NCBI GenBank assembly: GCA_964609385.1
Contig: CAZSSM010000030.1
Coordinates: 7,427-71,426, forward strand
Direction of reading: 5' to 3'
From: CAZSSM01 sp964609385
Lineage (GTDB): Bacteria > Planctomycetota > Planctomycetia > Isosphaerales > Isosphaeraceae
Length of the DNA: 64,000 nt
Position 1 is the first letter of the stretch. Every line of letters begins with the position of its first letter. Below the pieces are notes generated by a model. It ran no database searches. It was not told where the DNA came from and was given only the letters and a program-made list of their open reading frames with translations. The position numbers and the translations under genes were made by a program. This document shows positions 46,710 to 56,164 of the stretch, piece after piece.

Positions 46710-47564
46710 ATGCAATCAATGTGTCGACTCATTCTCGTGGTGTTGCTGGCTTCGGTGCTGGTGACGAAGCCGAGCGTGACAACCGCCCAAACCTCGACCA
46801 AATTTAAGCCGGCCGTTGTTGCGCACCGAGGGGCTTCGGCCGACGCGCCTGAGAATACCCTTGCCGCGTTCCGACTCGCTTGGGAGATGGATGCCAATGC
46901 GATCGAGGGGGATTTCCGCCTCACCGCCGATGATCAAGTCGTCGCTCTCCATGATGCAACGCTCCAGCGGACCGCTGGTCGACCCGAGGCCATTACTGAG
47001 CTGACCTACGAGCAGGTCAGCACCCTCGATGCGGGATCGTGGAAGGACGACGCGTTCCGTGGCGAGACAATCCCCACCCTGGCTGAGGTCCTGGACATCG
47101 TACCAGAGGGAAAGACGATCCTGGTGGAGATCAAGACCGGACCCGAGATAGTCCCGTTCCTCCGACCGATCATCGAGCAATCCGGCCTGGAGCCCGAACA
47201 GGTCACCTTCATCGCCTTCGACTCCGAAGTGATTGCCGCTTGCAAGCAAACCATGCCCGAGCATAAGGCCTACTGGATCAGCGGGTTCCGTCGCGATCCT
47301 AACGGAGATGGACTCATTCCAACCGTCGATCAGTTGATTACGACGGCCAAGCAATGTCGGGCCGATGGGCTAGACCTCTATGCCGCGGGGGTCCGTCGCC
47401 CCGAGTTCGTCGAGGCGATTCGGGCCGCGGGCCTCGAACTACACGTCTGGACGGTCAATGATGAGCCGACAGCCCGGCGATGCATCGAACTCGGTGTCGA
47501 CAGCATCACGACCGATCGGCCCGACTGGCTCCGCGGATTACTCGAAGAATCGGACGATCAATGA
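46710..47564 (+). CDS. Exported glycerophosphodiester phosphodiesterase
   Basis: 284 aa from ATG at 46710 (ATG 46719 also possible). Signal peptide LILVVLLASVLVTKP with cleavage near TTAQ. GDPD TIM-barrel motifs: VVAHRGASADAPENT, ANAIEGDFRLTADDQVVALHD (metal Glu/Asp and catalytic His), TILVEIKTG, and C-terminal LHVWTVNDE and GVDSITTDRP. It hydrolyses glycerophosphodiesters to glycerol-3-phosphate and alcohol outside the cytoplasmic membrane. Full length for the family. It converges on the HtrA-like gene with 33 bases between. Confidence 0.95.
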   Translation: MQSMCRLILVVLLASVLVTKPSVTTAQTSTKFKPAVVAHRGASADAPENTLAAFRLAWEMDANAIEGDFRLTADDQVVALHDATLQRTAGRPEAITELTYEQVSTLDAGSWKDDAFRGETIPTLAEVLDIVPEGKTILVEIKTGPEIVPFLRPIIEQSGLEPEQVTFIAFDSEVIAACKQTMPEHKAYWISGFRRDPNGDGLIPTVDQLITTAKQCRADGLDLYAAGVRRPEFVEAIRAAGLELHVWTVNDEPTARRCIELGVDSITTDRPDWLRGLLEESDDQ

Positions 47565-47597
47565 TCGACGAAAACCCATGATCGGCCCGAGTCTGAG

Positions 47598-49067
47598 TTA
47601 AGGCGTCCGCCCGTCGCCGACGCCTTGGCGTGTCTCTGAGGAGCCGTCGGGATCATGGGGCCCATCGGCCTCAAGCTCGGTATCAGAGATCCACGTGTTG
47701 TCTTCCTTAGGACGATCAGAGATCGAAACGGATGATGATTCGGGCCCCGGTTGCATTCGAGCATTGAGATCCGTTTCGCGGCTTAAGGGTTCCTCGACTG
47801 CCTGAGTCAGTCGGTCGACCCCATCATTGAGCGTAGCCGGTTCACGAAGTGAGGGCGAACAGGGTCTGGGTCGACGCTGGCTGGTGATGACTTCCAGGGA
47901 TGTTGATTGACCATCACGAATCACCGTCAGATTCATGATTGTTCCAGCGAGCGTCGTATCGAGCAGGGCGATGAGGTCATGGTGCGACCGGACGGTCATA
48001 CCATTGACGGCGACGATCCGGTCCTCTTTGTGAAGTCCGACATGGGCTGCAGGCGTGTCGGGAACGATCGAGCGGAGCAGGACCCCCGGCTTGTCGAAGA
48101 GGCTGGAGGCGTCGAAATTGACGCCCAGATAGGCGCGACGAACCTCGCCCCAAGTCCGGAGTTGGTCGACGATCCAGAGCGCCTCGGCGGCGGGGATTGC
48201 GAAGGCCAAGGCGGTGGTCGGAGCCAGACTGTCCGACTCGGTCGTCGGCAAGCCGCTTCGAACTAGACCGAGCCAACGTCCCTGCATATCGCCCACGACC
48301 GCACCCAGATCGCCTGGGTAAAGCGCCACGTTGATCTGGATCAGGTGACCGAGCGGATGTTGACCGGGTTCGAACAAGAGGGTGCGATCCAGTCCTGAGA
48401 TATGGCCCAGGCTGGTCGAGAGCGCGAGGCCATAGGGATTGCCGACCAGCAACACCTCCATTCCATGCCAGAGCTTCGGCTCGTCCGCGACGGTGACCGG
48501 CTCGATCAGACGGGGCTCAATCCGGATCAAGCTCAGCCCAGTCAACGGGTCGAGGGCGTTCCACTCAGCGCGATGGATCCGGTCCTGTGCGTCGCGAACC
48601 ACAATCTGGCGATCTGGGGAAGTCGGGCCGTATCCAAGCGTCAGGATCTCTCCCTGCTCGTTGAGCACAACGCCGGTCGTCCACTGGTTGGGGGCCACAC
48701 CCCGATCGGCTTGGCGATCGATCTCGGCGACTCCGACGGTCGACCGTCTCAACGATCGCGCCGCCGTTTGCCGGATGGCGCTCATCAGCGAGACGAACGC
48801 AGAAGCCTCTTCGGTGGAACGCGCGGCCGCTTCGTCTGGGACTTCGACCGATTCAAGAGACTCTGTGATTCCCTCCTGAACCTCGTCGATCGATGTCAAA
48901 GTCCTCAGACCCGGCCGGGGGGACGACTCGTCAGCCTGGCTGAACCATAATCCGAACCCGAGTAGGATCACCCCCGTCAGGATCGCGACGAGCATCCAAC
49001 GTGCGCGATCGACCTCGATCGCGATCCGGGATGCGGCGGTACGCCAAGCGGGCACCATGTCGGTCAC
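47598..49067 (-). CDS. HtrA/DegS-like PDZ protein lacking the catalytic triad
   Basis: 489 aa. One N-terminal membrane helix (~26-42, MLVAILTGVILLGFGLWF), trypsin-like domain at ~120-330, PDZ domain at ~335-410 (AYLGVNFDASS, GLHKEDRIVAVNGMTV). The protease frame is recognisable but all three catalytic positions seem changed: the His site reads LTLGYG where HtrA has TNxHV, the Asp site reads DPLTGLSLI where HtrA has DPxTDLAVL, and the Ser site reads YPGDLGAVV where HtrA has NPGNSGGPL. So probably a pseudoprotease. It follows the sigma and anti-sigma genes at ~105 bases and would sense envelope signals by its PDZ domain. The C-terminus is Ser/Asp-rich. Confidence 0.88.
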   Translation of the reverse strand: MTDMVPAWRTAASRIAIEVDRARWMLVAILTGVILLGFGLWFSQADESSPRPGLRTLTSIDEVQEGITESLESVEVPDEAAARSTEEASAFVSLMSAIRQTAARSLRRSTVGVAEIDRQADRGVAPNQWTTGVVLNEQGEILTLGYGPTSPDRQIVVRDAQDRIHRAEWNALDPLTGLSLIRIEPRLIEPVTVADEPKLWHGMEVLLVGNPYGLALSTSLGHISGLDRTLLFEPGQHPLGHLIQINVALYPGDLGAVVGDMQGRWLGLVRSGLPTTESDSLAPTTALAFAIPAAEALWIVDQLRTWGEVRRAYLGVNFDASSLFDKPGVLLRSIVPDTPAAHVGLHKEDRIVAVNGMTVRSHHDLIALLDTTLAGTIMNLTVIRDGQSTSLEVITSQRRPRPCSPSLREPATLNDGVDRLTQAVEEPLSRETDLNARMQPGPESSSVSISDRPKEDNTWISDTELEADGPHDPDGSSETRQGVGDGRTP

Positions 49068-49171
49068 TCTCTTCTTTGGAGACGAGGAGGAGTCTGGCGT
49101 TGGGAAGGATCGCGTATCTAGGTTGACGAAGGGAGTGATGATGACTCCTGGTTTAGGTGCAGGGACCCCAA

Positions 49172-49957
49172 TCAGTAACTCGCGACCTGAAACGGATCAC
49201 CGACAGCCGGTGGTCGGCCATCATAGAGATCATGCGGTGTTGAGACGCGCCCACGCTGTTCAGAAGCGAGGATCGACGACCTGTCGATCATCGGCTCAGA
49301 AGGACCATCTAACGCTGAGGAGGTGATCACCTCATCGGCGACGCCAGATCGGTCACGAGGGTCTCGGATGGTATGAATCGCCGGATCGGTCGTTCGAGTT
49401 CTCTGAGTCCCCAAAGTGTCGGACGGCGCAGGCATCGAGGTCTCGGAGGCGTCTACGACCTGAGCCAAGTTTGCTTCTTCTGATTGGCTCCTACTGAGGA
49501 TTCGGGCGATCAAGAGCAAGCTGGCGGCCGCAGCCAGGCCAAGCAGTACGATCTGCGTACGGGTTTGCCTTTTCTTCCGAGACGATGAACTCGATCGGCT
49601 AGAGACGGTCGGGGGACCGCTGACCTCGGCCCGCTCCTCGCGGTGCGCGGCGATCCGCGCGGCCAAGGCAGGCCAGAGCGATCCGCCTGACCCAAGCTCT
49701 TGCTCATCGGGAGGAGTTTCGGAAGCGATCTCGTAGCTTTCAACCTCGGCGACATTGGCTTCGTGCAGGATGTCGATTAGGTCACGCCATTGCCGGTAAT
49801 CGGACTCCAACTCGGGATCATCATGGACTGCGTCGAGGACTCGCTGGCGTTGGTCGGTGGGCAGGTCATCACCGGCCAACAGGGGTAGCTGCTTCCGGAC
49901 CCAACGGCGACGGAGTTCAACGCAACGATCGCGGTGCTCCTCAGATTTAGTGGACAT
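49172..49957 (-). CDS. Anti-sigma factor-like membrane protein
   Basis: 261 aa from ATG at 49957, preceded by AAGGGG. It overlaps the end of the sigma factor gene by 11 bases. N-terminal ~130 residues are helical and acidic (RQRVLDAVHDDPELESDYRQW), as expected for a sigma-binding domain, with no zinc-binding H-x3-C-x2-C motif. A Ser-rich linker, then one membrane helix at ~150-170 (IVLLGLAAAASLLLIARIL) and an outer Ser/Thr/Asp-rich tail. Role as the anti-sigma factor of the adjacent ECF protein is inferred from overlap and topology. Confidence 0.8.
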   Translation of the reverse strand: MSTKSEEHRDRCVELRRRWVRKQLPLLAGDDLPTDQRQRVLDAVHDDPELESDYRQWRDLIDILHEANVAEVESYEIASETPPDEQELGSGGSLWPALAARIAAHREERAEVSGPPTVSSRSSSSSRKKRQTRTQIVLLGLAAAASLLLIARILSRSQSEEANLAQVVDASETSMPAPSDTLGTQRTRTTDPAIHTIRDPRDRSGVADEVITSSALDGPSEPMIDRSSILASEQRGRVSTPHDLYDGRPPAVGDPFQVASY

Positions 49958-50798
49958 CGCGATCCCCTTCATGTCGGGGGAGGTGGGCTGACGCGGGTTC
50001 ACCTTCGAAAGGGCGAGTCGAAGGTTGGGCCGGAGACGAACGGGGTTGGTCCTTTGGGGAGGACTCGGATCCTCGACGGAGCCAGTGTTGGCGGAACATC
50101 TCACGCGCCTTGGCCAACCTCCAGCGGATGGTGGCTTCTCGACGGTCGACGATGGCGGCGACTTCCGCGGAGGAGAGGCCCTCTAGATCGCGAAGTACAA
50201 GGATTGTTTTGTAGGGCAAGGGCAGTAGATTCAACACGAAATGCACCTCCTGTGCGAGTTCGTCCCGAGTCCTGGGATCGGCCTGGGACGGTTCGAGAAG
50301 GGAACCGCCGCGACCGTCATGGGTATCGAATGAAGTGACCGGAGGGCCGCTGTGTCGTCGGAGCCGGTCCAGGGCGAGGTTCACCCCGACTCGGAACAAC
50401 CAAGGGCCGAACCGCCGTGCAGTGTCGAATCGATCGAGTCGCGTGTAGACTTTCCAAAATGTTTCTTGGGCCAGATCGCGGGCCAATTCGCGGTCATTGA
50501 CGAGACGGTAGAGAACGCGGATCAGCTTTCGCTCGTAACGCAGGACGAGGGCGGCGAAGGCCGGCTCGATCCCTCGTCGTGAGGCCTCGACGAGCTTCGC
50601 GTCGTGGTAGCCATCCCATCCGCTGGGGGGATCGTCGCTGATCTCGATCTCATCAGGATCATCGACCTTAGGGCTTGTCAGCCTCACCGATGCTTCTCTG
50701 GGCGTCGAGGCCAAATCGTCGTCACAAGGATTGGTGATTTTCGAAGGATGGGACGAACCCTCGTCCGATTCACCTTTCCAGACGAACGCATCTGTCAT
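49947..50798 (-). CDS. ECF-type RNA polymerase sigma factor
   Basis: 283 aa from ATG at 50798, with GGAGG six bases upstream. An acidic N-terminal extension (~1-75) precedes region 2 (FAALVLRYERKLIRVLYRLV, LARDLAQETFWKVYTRL, FGPWLFRVGVNLALDRLRR) and region 4 (FVLNLLPLPYKTILVLRDLEGLSSAEVAAIVDRREATIRWRLAKAREMF). It resembles RpoE/SigW-type factors. First gene of a three-gene operon with an anti-sigma-like protein and the PDZ pseudoprotease. It should be held inactive at the membrane until a signal arrives. Confidence 0.93.
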   Translation of the reverse strand: MTDAFVWKGESDEGSSHPSKITNPCDDDLASTPREASVRLTSPKVDDPDEIEISDDPPSGWDGYHDAKLVEASRRGIEPAFAALVLRYERKLIRVLYRLVNDRELARDLAQETFWKVYTRLDRFDTARRFGPWLFRVGVNLALDRLRRHSGPPVTSFDTHDGRGGSLLEPSQADPRTRDELAQEVHFVLNLLPLPYKTILVLRDLEGLSSAEVAAIVDRREATIRWRLAKAREMFRQHWLRRGSESSPKDQPRSSPAQPSTRPFEGEPASAHLPRHEGDRDVH

Positions 50799-51021
50799 CG
50801 GATCCCTCCGTGACCGGTGGCTATGGTAATCTACGAAGTCCAGGCGTCGACGTGTTGGAGGACCGGACGGGTTTTGCGAGATCGCGACGGTCCGGGAAAC
50901 CGACCGCACGAGATCCGAAAGCGAGGTCCGCGCCGCAAACCGATCGTAATACGATCACGAACGCGGTGGGATTTGTCCACGGACGGTTGCGCGAGCGAAA
51001 CCGGAATTCGGTGATGGCTCT

Positions 51022-52008
51022 ATGGGTCCTCTTGCCGGCTTTGAAGTCCGACCGTGTCGGTTCGGCGAGCGTCGTGACGCCCTAGAGCTGCTGTATCGAC
51101 CATATCGCCCGTGGGCGCGTCGACAGGCGATCCGCGAACTGCTTCAGGACTCACGACGTGGCCAGGTCGATCTCTCGGGCTTGTGGGTGGCCCGACGGCT
51201 TCTAGACCAGCGTCTCGTCGGGGTGGCTCTGACGCAAGCGTTGGCCGGACACACCGCGGCGATCTGGCCTCCGGAGGTATCGCTACGTTGGTACTGGCAA
51301 CGTCGGCGGGTCGCCTCCGCGTTGATCACAGAGGCTCTGGACGATTTGTCGGTCCGGGGTTTCGAAGTCGCCCAGGCCCTCCTCGATCCCAATGGGCCAC
51401 GTCGTGCCGGTGCAGACTTGAAGCGCGCGGGGCTTCGCCATGTCACCGATCTAGTCCATCTCCAACGCGGCGTCGACATCGCGATCGCGACCACGCATTC
51501 GGGTACGGACTGGCGCTGGAGCAACTTCAGCCAGGAAGGCGCCTTCCGGTTTCGGCAAGCCTTGGAGGCGACCTACGCCGAGAGCCTCGACATGCCCGAG
51601 TTAAGCCAGGTCCGTTCTCTAGAGGATCTCTTGGCCGGACATCAGGCCCAGGATCGATTCGATCCTGCCCTCTGGCGGGTCGGCCGTTTGCCCAAGGAGC
51701 CCGAGGCGTTGGTCGTCCTGCTCATGGGACGGATCCCGGACCGCGGGCTGATGGAGGTCACCTACCTCGGTCTGAGTCCCACAGCCCGAGGTCGAGGCTT
51801 GGGACGCGCTGCGCTCGCCGAGGCGATCCAGACTGCCGGCGACGAGCCGAATGTCCAGGCCGTCCAGCTCGCCGTCGATCTCCGCAACCATCCGGCCTGC
51901 CGGCTCTATGAATCCACCGGCTTCGTACCGATCGATCGGAAGCAGGTGTATCTCAAGCTGCTCGGCAAGACGTCGACCTCAAGGGATCTCCCACGATCAC
52001 CGGTCTAG
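51022..52008 (+). CDS. Tandem GNAT acetyltransferase
   Basis: 328 aa. Two GNAT folds: the first (~5-165) is degenerate, the second (~175-325) has the acetyl-CoA loop YLGLSPTARGRGLGRAALAEAI and the C-terminal AVQLAVDLRNHPACRLYESTGF, where NHPACRLYE is a typical motif B. The double arrangement resembles mycothiol synthase-like proteins, but the substrate is unknown. ATG at 51022 lacks an obvious ribosome binding site; other nearby starts are no better. It is divergent from the sigma factor gene. Confidence 0.88.
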   Translation: MGPLAGFEVRPCRFGERRDALELLYRPYRPWARRQAIRELLQDSRRGQVDLSGLWVARRLLDQRLVGVALTQALAGHTAAIWPPEVSLRWYWQRRRVASALITEALDDLSVRGFEVAQALLDPNGPRRAGADLKRAGLRHVTDLVHLQRGVDIAIATTHSGTDWRWSNFSQEGAFRFRQALEATYAESLDMPELSQVRSLEDLLAGHQAQDRFDPALWRVGRLPKEPEALVVLLMGRIPDRGLMEVTYLGLSPTARGRGLGRAALAEAIQTAGDEPNVQAVQLAVDLRNHPACRLYESTGFVPIDRKQVYLKLLGKTSTSRDLPRSPV

Positions 52009-52100
52009 TGCGGACAAGTTGACCTGGATCGTGGGAAGTTGGGGCTCGCATCATGAACCCCTTTCGAGGCTGGGTTGTCAGCCAATCACGCTGTCGGGAA

Positions 52101-53384
52101 TCAGAAGCGATCCCAGATAGTCGCGCCGTAGACTGCCGTTGCCCCGAGGTCCTCTTCGATCCGGAGCAGTTGGTTATATTTGGCGATCCGGTCGGTTCGC
52201 GAAGCGCTTCCGGTCTTGATCTGTCCAGCGGAGGTGGCCACGGCCAGGTCGGCGATGGTCGTGTCCTCGGTCTCGCCGGAACGGTGACTGATCACAGCGG
52301 TGTAATGGCTACGACGCGCTAGATCGACCGCCTACATGGTCTAGGTGAGAGTCCAGATTTGATTGACCTTCACCAGGATGCTGTTGCCGATCCCCTTGGT
52401 GATGCCTTGTTGGAGGCGTTGGCTGTTCGTGACGAACAGGTCGTCGCCGACGAGCTGGACCTTCTCGCCAACGGCATCAGTGAGCATCTTCCAGGCGTCC
52501 CAGTCGTCCTCGTCGCAGCCGTCCTCGATCGAGCGGATCGGATACTGGTTGCACCAGCCTTCGAGAGTTTTGACCATCTGCTCGGGGCTCTGCGATCCGC
52601 CATCGAGGTGATACTTCCCATCCTTGTGGAACTCGGTGGCGGCCGCATCGAGGGCGAGGAAGACGTCCTGGCCGGGCTTGTAGCCCGCCTTCTCGACGGC
52701 CTCCAAAATGACCTCGATCGCCTCGGCATTGCTCTTGAGGTTGGGCGCGAATCCCCCCTCGTCGCCGACGGCCGTGTTGAGCCCTTTACCCTTAAGCACA
52801 GCTTTGAGGCTGTGGAAGATCTCAGCGCCACAGCGGAGGGCCTCGGAGAACCGGGTCGCTCCGAAGGGCATGACCATGAATTCTTGGATATCAACGTTGT
52901 TGTCGGCGTGCGCGCCCCCGTTGAGGATATTCATCATCGGCATTGGCAGGATCCGCGCGCCGGGACCACCCAGATAGCGATACAAAGGCAGGCCCGCCTG
53001 TTCTGCGGCGGCCTTGGCCGCGGCCAGAGAGACGCCCAGGATCGCATTGGCGCCGAGCCGTCCTTTGTTCGGCGTGCCGTCGCGTTGCATCATCGCCTGA
53101 TCAAGACCGGCCTGGTCGTAGACGTCACGGCCGCGAGCGACCTCGGCCAGTTCCCCATTGACGTTGGAGACGGCTTGCGTGACGGCTTTGCCCACGTAGC
53201 GAGACTTGTCGCCGTCGCGAAGCTCGACCGCCTCGTGTGCGCCGGTGCTGGCCCCCGAGGGGACCGCTGCGCGACCCAGCGTGCCGTCCTCGAGGATGAC
53301 GTCCACTTCCACCGTCGGGTTGCCCCGACTGTCCAAAATCTGACGGCCGCGAACCGCCGCAATCATCGACGCTGAGTTGGTCAT
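52101..53384 (-). pseudogene. eno: Enolase interrupted by two in-frame TAG codons
   Basis: From ATG at 53384 the frame encodes a normal 427-residue enolase if two stops are read through. Landmarks: ILDSRGNPTVEVDV, PSGASTGAHEAVELRDGD, GANAILGVSLA, FMVMPFGA, IRSIEDGCDEDDW, VQLVGDDLFVTN, the catalytic Lys in ILVKVNQI (~339), then SHRSGETEDTTIADLAVA and GQIKTGSASRTDRIAKYNQLLRIEE. Codons 344-351 read W-T-L-T-stop-T-M-stop where the family has G-T-L-T-E-T-L-(D/E). All four differences fit G:C to T:A changes. Enolase converts 2-phosphoglycerate to phosphoenolpyruvate and is normally essential, so an error in the sequence is likely, or another copy exists elsewhere. Confidence 0.92.
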
Positions 53385-54058
53385 CGCTCCCCAATCCCGG
53401 ATGGTTCCCGAGCGACCTCGATGCGATAGACTCGGATCGAGGGGACACGGCACGCCACGGATCATCCCGCGGGTGATGACGAGGCGGGTCGACGACCACA
53501 CGCGACCAATCGCGCCTCGGTGCCCTTCGGCTGCCGATTGAACCGCGAATGGTGGTCGCGTTGCAAGCCGGGAGACGATGGGATCATCGCGAACGGCTCA
53601 TCAAATCTCGACTTGACGATAAACCCCGGGATTATTCGGAATCCCGGAGAAGAAGCAAATGCGTGGCGGCCCCCCCGGTGTTTGACGTGGAGCCGTGTGG
53701 GACGAGGCGTCGAAATCAGGGTGCCTCAAAAGATGAGGGTGACCGCCACGCGCTGTCGACTCACGGAGCAAGCTCTCGAGCACGCCGAGTTGCGTTCCAT
53801 CGGCGTCCAGGAGCGTGCGGGCCTCGACCCCAACCGACCGATCACCATCCCGGCGAATCGGCTCGAGTTGTCAGGTCGAGACCCTCACGCTCCCGAATCG
53901 CACGGACACCCTCGTGGTGCCCGCACTCCAGACAGGGTTCACAGCGCCCATCAGACGGCGGGCCGTCTGAGCGAAGAGCCCTGTTGTTCGGTCCGACGCC
54001 GTCTTTGACGTCTTGAACCGCTCGGCTCTATTGGTATCGGTCACCAGGCCCCGACGCT
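53385..54058. other. Intergenic region, no gene seen
   Basis: About 670 bases between the enolase and hydrolase genes. Overlapping ORFs on both strands have no ribosome binding site or recognisable product. The enolase promoter should lie at the left. Confidence 0.5.
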
Positions 54059-54862
54059 TCAGTCCTGATCGGGATTCGCAATCGGGTCCAGCGCCGGGAT
54101 CTCGGGCGACGGTCGCCGCCGAAGGACCTCGCGGAGAATCGGCAGGACATCGTGTCGGTAGAACCAAGGGGTGTCCTGCGCCATGTGACCGCCCCAATGG
54201 CCGTGGCCGAGCATTTGGGGTCGCCAACGCCAGGTCGAGAGTTTGGCCCGACGTCGGGGATCGTCCTGGACGCTCGGGGTCGTCCGGAACCCGACGAGAC
54301 CGGCACCGGGCCGATGATGCCGGTCGATCGTCCCGAAGATCAGGGTGCCCGCGCCGAGGAAGATCAGGTCCATCGGCGAACTCATGACGACCATCCGATC
54401 CGAGACCGCATCCAGGGCGGGCCCGAGATCATAATCCGGGCTTAAGGCCGAGGCGATCAGGATGGCTGCCTCAACCGAATCGGCCGGAAGACGCTCCAAC
54501 GCCCCGACCACGATCGCCGTCCCGCCCGACTTCCCGATCAAGACGATTCGCGACTCCGGATCGTCTCGACGCGACGCCTCGACACGCTCGGCCAATTCCT
54601 CGGCCCGTTGCTGGACGTGCGACCAACGGCTGAGGTCGGCCAGCCAGCGGCCCCGTCCATGACTCCAATAGAAACGGTGATACGTCACGGGCAACTCCGA
54701 GCGCCGGAGCACCTGCCCCAACCAACGCGCCCCGACATCCCAGCCGCCGATTCCGTCGGCCATGATCACTGTGCCCCGGGCGAACTCCTCCGAACCCGTC
54801 GTCCTTGGGGAGGTCACCGACAAACTCGACTCGGGCTCCAATGTGCGATCAGGAGGGGGCAT
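54059..54862 (-). CDS. Alpha/beta hydrolase-fold protein
   Basis: 267 aa from ATG at 54862. It starts with VIMADGIGGWDVGARW and has a serine-nucleophile elbow at GKSGGTAIVVGAL (G-K-S-G-G), followed by AAILIASALSPDYDL and SDRMVVMSSPMDLIFLGAG. A likely acid (SSPMDLIF) and His (MLGHGHWGGHM) are visible. No signal peptide or lipobox, so cytoplasmic. Substrate unknown. Stands alone between the enolase and the Pro/Glu-repeat gene. Confidence 0.8.
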   Translation of the reverse strand: MPPPDRTLEPESSLSVTSPRTTGSEEFARGTVIMADGIGGWDVGARWLGQVLRRSELPVTYHRFYWSHGRGRWLADLSRWSHVQQRAEELAERVEASRRDDPESRIVLIGKSGGTAIVVGALERLPADSVEAAILIASALSPDYDLGPALDAVSDRMVVMSSPMDLIFLGAGTLIFGTIDRHHRPGAGLVGFRTTPSVQDDPRRRAKLSTWRWRPQMLGHGHWGGHMAQDTPWFYRHDVLPILREVLRRRPSPEIPALDPIANPDQD

Positions 54863-54986
54863 CAAGCGGTCTCAATTGGGCTCTCAGACCTGGAAACGCA
54901 TCAAGCATATATCAAAATGCTCTGGCACGAATCACTCAACCGACAGAACAGCAGAGACTCGACAAATCGATAAGCAGCCCTGTAGA

Positions 54987-55022
54987 CGACTCGTCCCACC
55001 CGCTTCGGGACAGGACGAGTCG
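54987..55022 (-). terminator. Hairpin terminator after the Pro/Glu-repeat gene
   Basis: Ten-base stem CGACTCGTCC (54987-54996) with GGACGAGTCG (55013-55022), and a smaller CCCG/CGGG hairpin in the loop. It begins 12 bases past the stop codon at 55034 on the minus strand. Confidence 0.7.
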
Positions 55023-55033
55023 CCTTTCAATCA

Positions 55034-56164
55034 TCAAGCCGTCGGCATTCCGGGATCCTCACCGGAACCTTCCTCTTCGGGGGCCGGTTCGGGCGATTCG
55101 GTCTCCCCTTCACCCTCGTTTTCCTCGACCGGGGGTTCGGGGGTTTCTTCCTCCTGCTCAGGCTTGGGCTGAGGGGACTCTTCTCCGGATTCGGGTTCCG
55201 GAGTCTCCTCGCTGGGCTTAGGCGCGGGCTCTTCAGCCGGGGGCTCTTCCTCCACAGGCTTCGGTGTGGGGGTCTCAGCCGGGTCCGGCGTCGGCTCCTC
55301 TTCGGCGGGCTTGGGCGCCGGGGTTTCCTCACTGGAAGACTCTTCCGCCGGCTTGGGTGTCGGCGGCTCAGCCGGTGACTCTTCCTCAGGCTTGGGCGCG
55401 GGCTCTTCGGCCGGGGTCTCTTCGGCAGGCTTGGGCGCGGGCTCTTCGGCCGGGGTCTCTTCGGTGGGTTCCGGAGCCTCTTCAGTGGGCTTGGGCGCGG
55501 GTTCTTCAGCCGGCGTCTCCTCGGGCTGAGCCGGCGACTCCGTCTCGGTGGCGGGCTCTTCTTCCATCGCCTCAGCAGGATCATCGGTCGACGGCTGTCC
55601 GGAGTCGCTTGGGGCCGGCTCCACTTCGATGTCGTCACCGGTCTCGGTGGCGGGTTGCTCGGTGGCCTCGCGTGCGGCGGTGATCAGCGGAGTCATGATC
55701 TGATCACGGCGATCATAGAAATCGATCAAGCCCTGCGACGGCTGGACGATCCGGACGTCCTCGGCAGCGCTGATATTCTCCATCTTGGCGTAGCCGGTAA
55801 ACCAGGCACCGAAGGCCTCGGGCAGCACACCTTCCTTCGTGCCCAGCTTCGTCATGTCGGTGGCACGACCATCGATCAGGATCTCGAGGATCGGCGGCGT
55901 CCCAGTGAGGCTCGTCTCGACCAGTCCTGCCTTCTCCGCGGCAACGATCGCCTCGGCGACCGCTTTGCGAGCCGCTTCCAGCTTGGCCTGGACTTCGGGC
56001 GGGATCGAGGTCGCCTCACCGGTTGAGGTCGAGGGGGAGATCGGTTCCGGAGCCGATTCCGGCGCAGACGGTTCGGGCTGCGGGTCCTGCGCCCAGGCCG
56101 ACGCGCTGGCCAGAACCATTGAGGCGGCAAGCAGCCAGGAGAGGCCGATTCTCAGGTAGGACAC
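55034..56164 (-). CDS. Exported protein with Pro/Glu/Ala-rich repeats
   Basis: 376 aa from GTG at 56164, GGAG nine bases upstream. Signal peptide at ~1-26 (LSWLLAASMVLASASAWA). A conserved-looking domain at ~45-170 (AARKAVAEAIVAAEKAGLVE, ILEILIDGRATDMTKLGTKE, FGAWFTGYAKME) precedes ~200 residues of repeats around PAEEPAPKPAEE and TPAEEPAPKP. The repeats are strongly acidic with regular Lys and Pro and are likely an extended stalk or wall-spanning linker. Function unknown. Stands alone with its own terminator. Confidence 0.85.
   Translation of the reverse strand: MSYLRIGLSWLLAASMVLASASAWAQDPQPEPSAPESAPEPISPSTSTGEATSIPPEVQAKLEAARKAVAEAIVAAEKAGLVETSLTGTPPILEILIDGRATDMTKLGTKEGVLPEAFGAWFTGYAKMENISAAEDVRIVQPSQGLIDFYDRRDQIMTPLITAAREATEQPATETGDDIEVEPAPSDSGQPSTDDPAEAMEEEPATETESPAQPEETPAEEPAPKPTEEAPEPTEETPAEEPAPKPAEETPAEEPAPKPEEESPAEPPTPKPAEESSSEETPAPKPAEEEPTPDPAETPTPKPVEEEPPAEEPAPKPSEETPEPESGEESPQPKPEQEEETPEPPVEENEGEGETESPEPAPEEEGSGEDPGMPTA

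Noticed and set aside
52359..53375. 338-codon plus-strand ORF
   Set aside because: Antisense of enolase.
53385..54058. Overlapping ORFs between enolase and the hydrolase gene
   Set aside because: No supported start or similarity; products are Arg/Ser/Pro-rich, as expected of GC-rich non-coding DNA.
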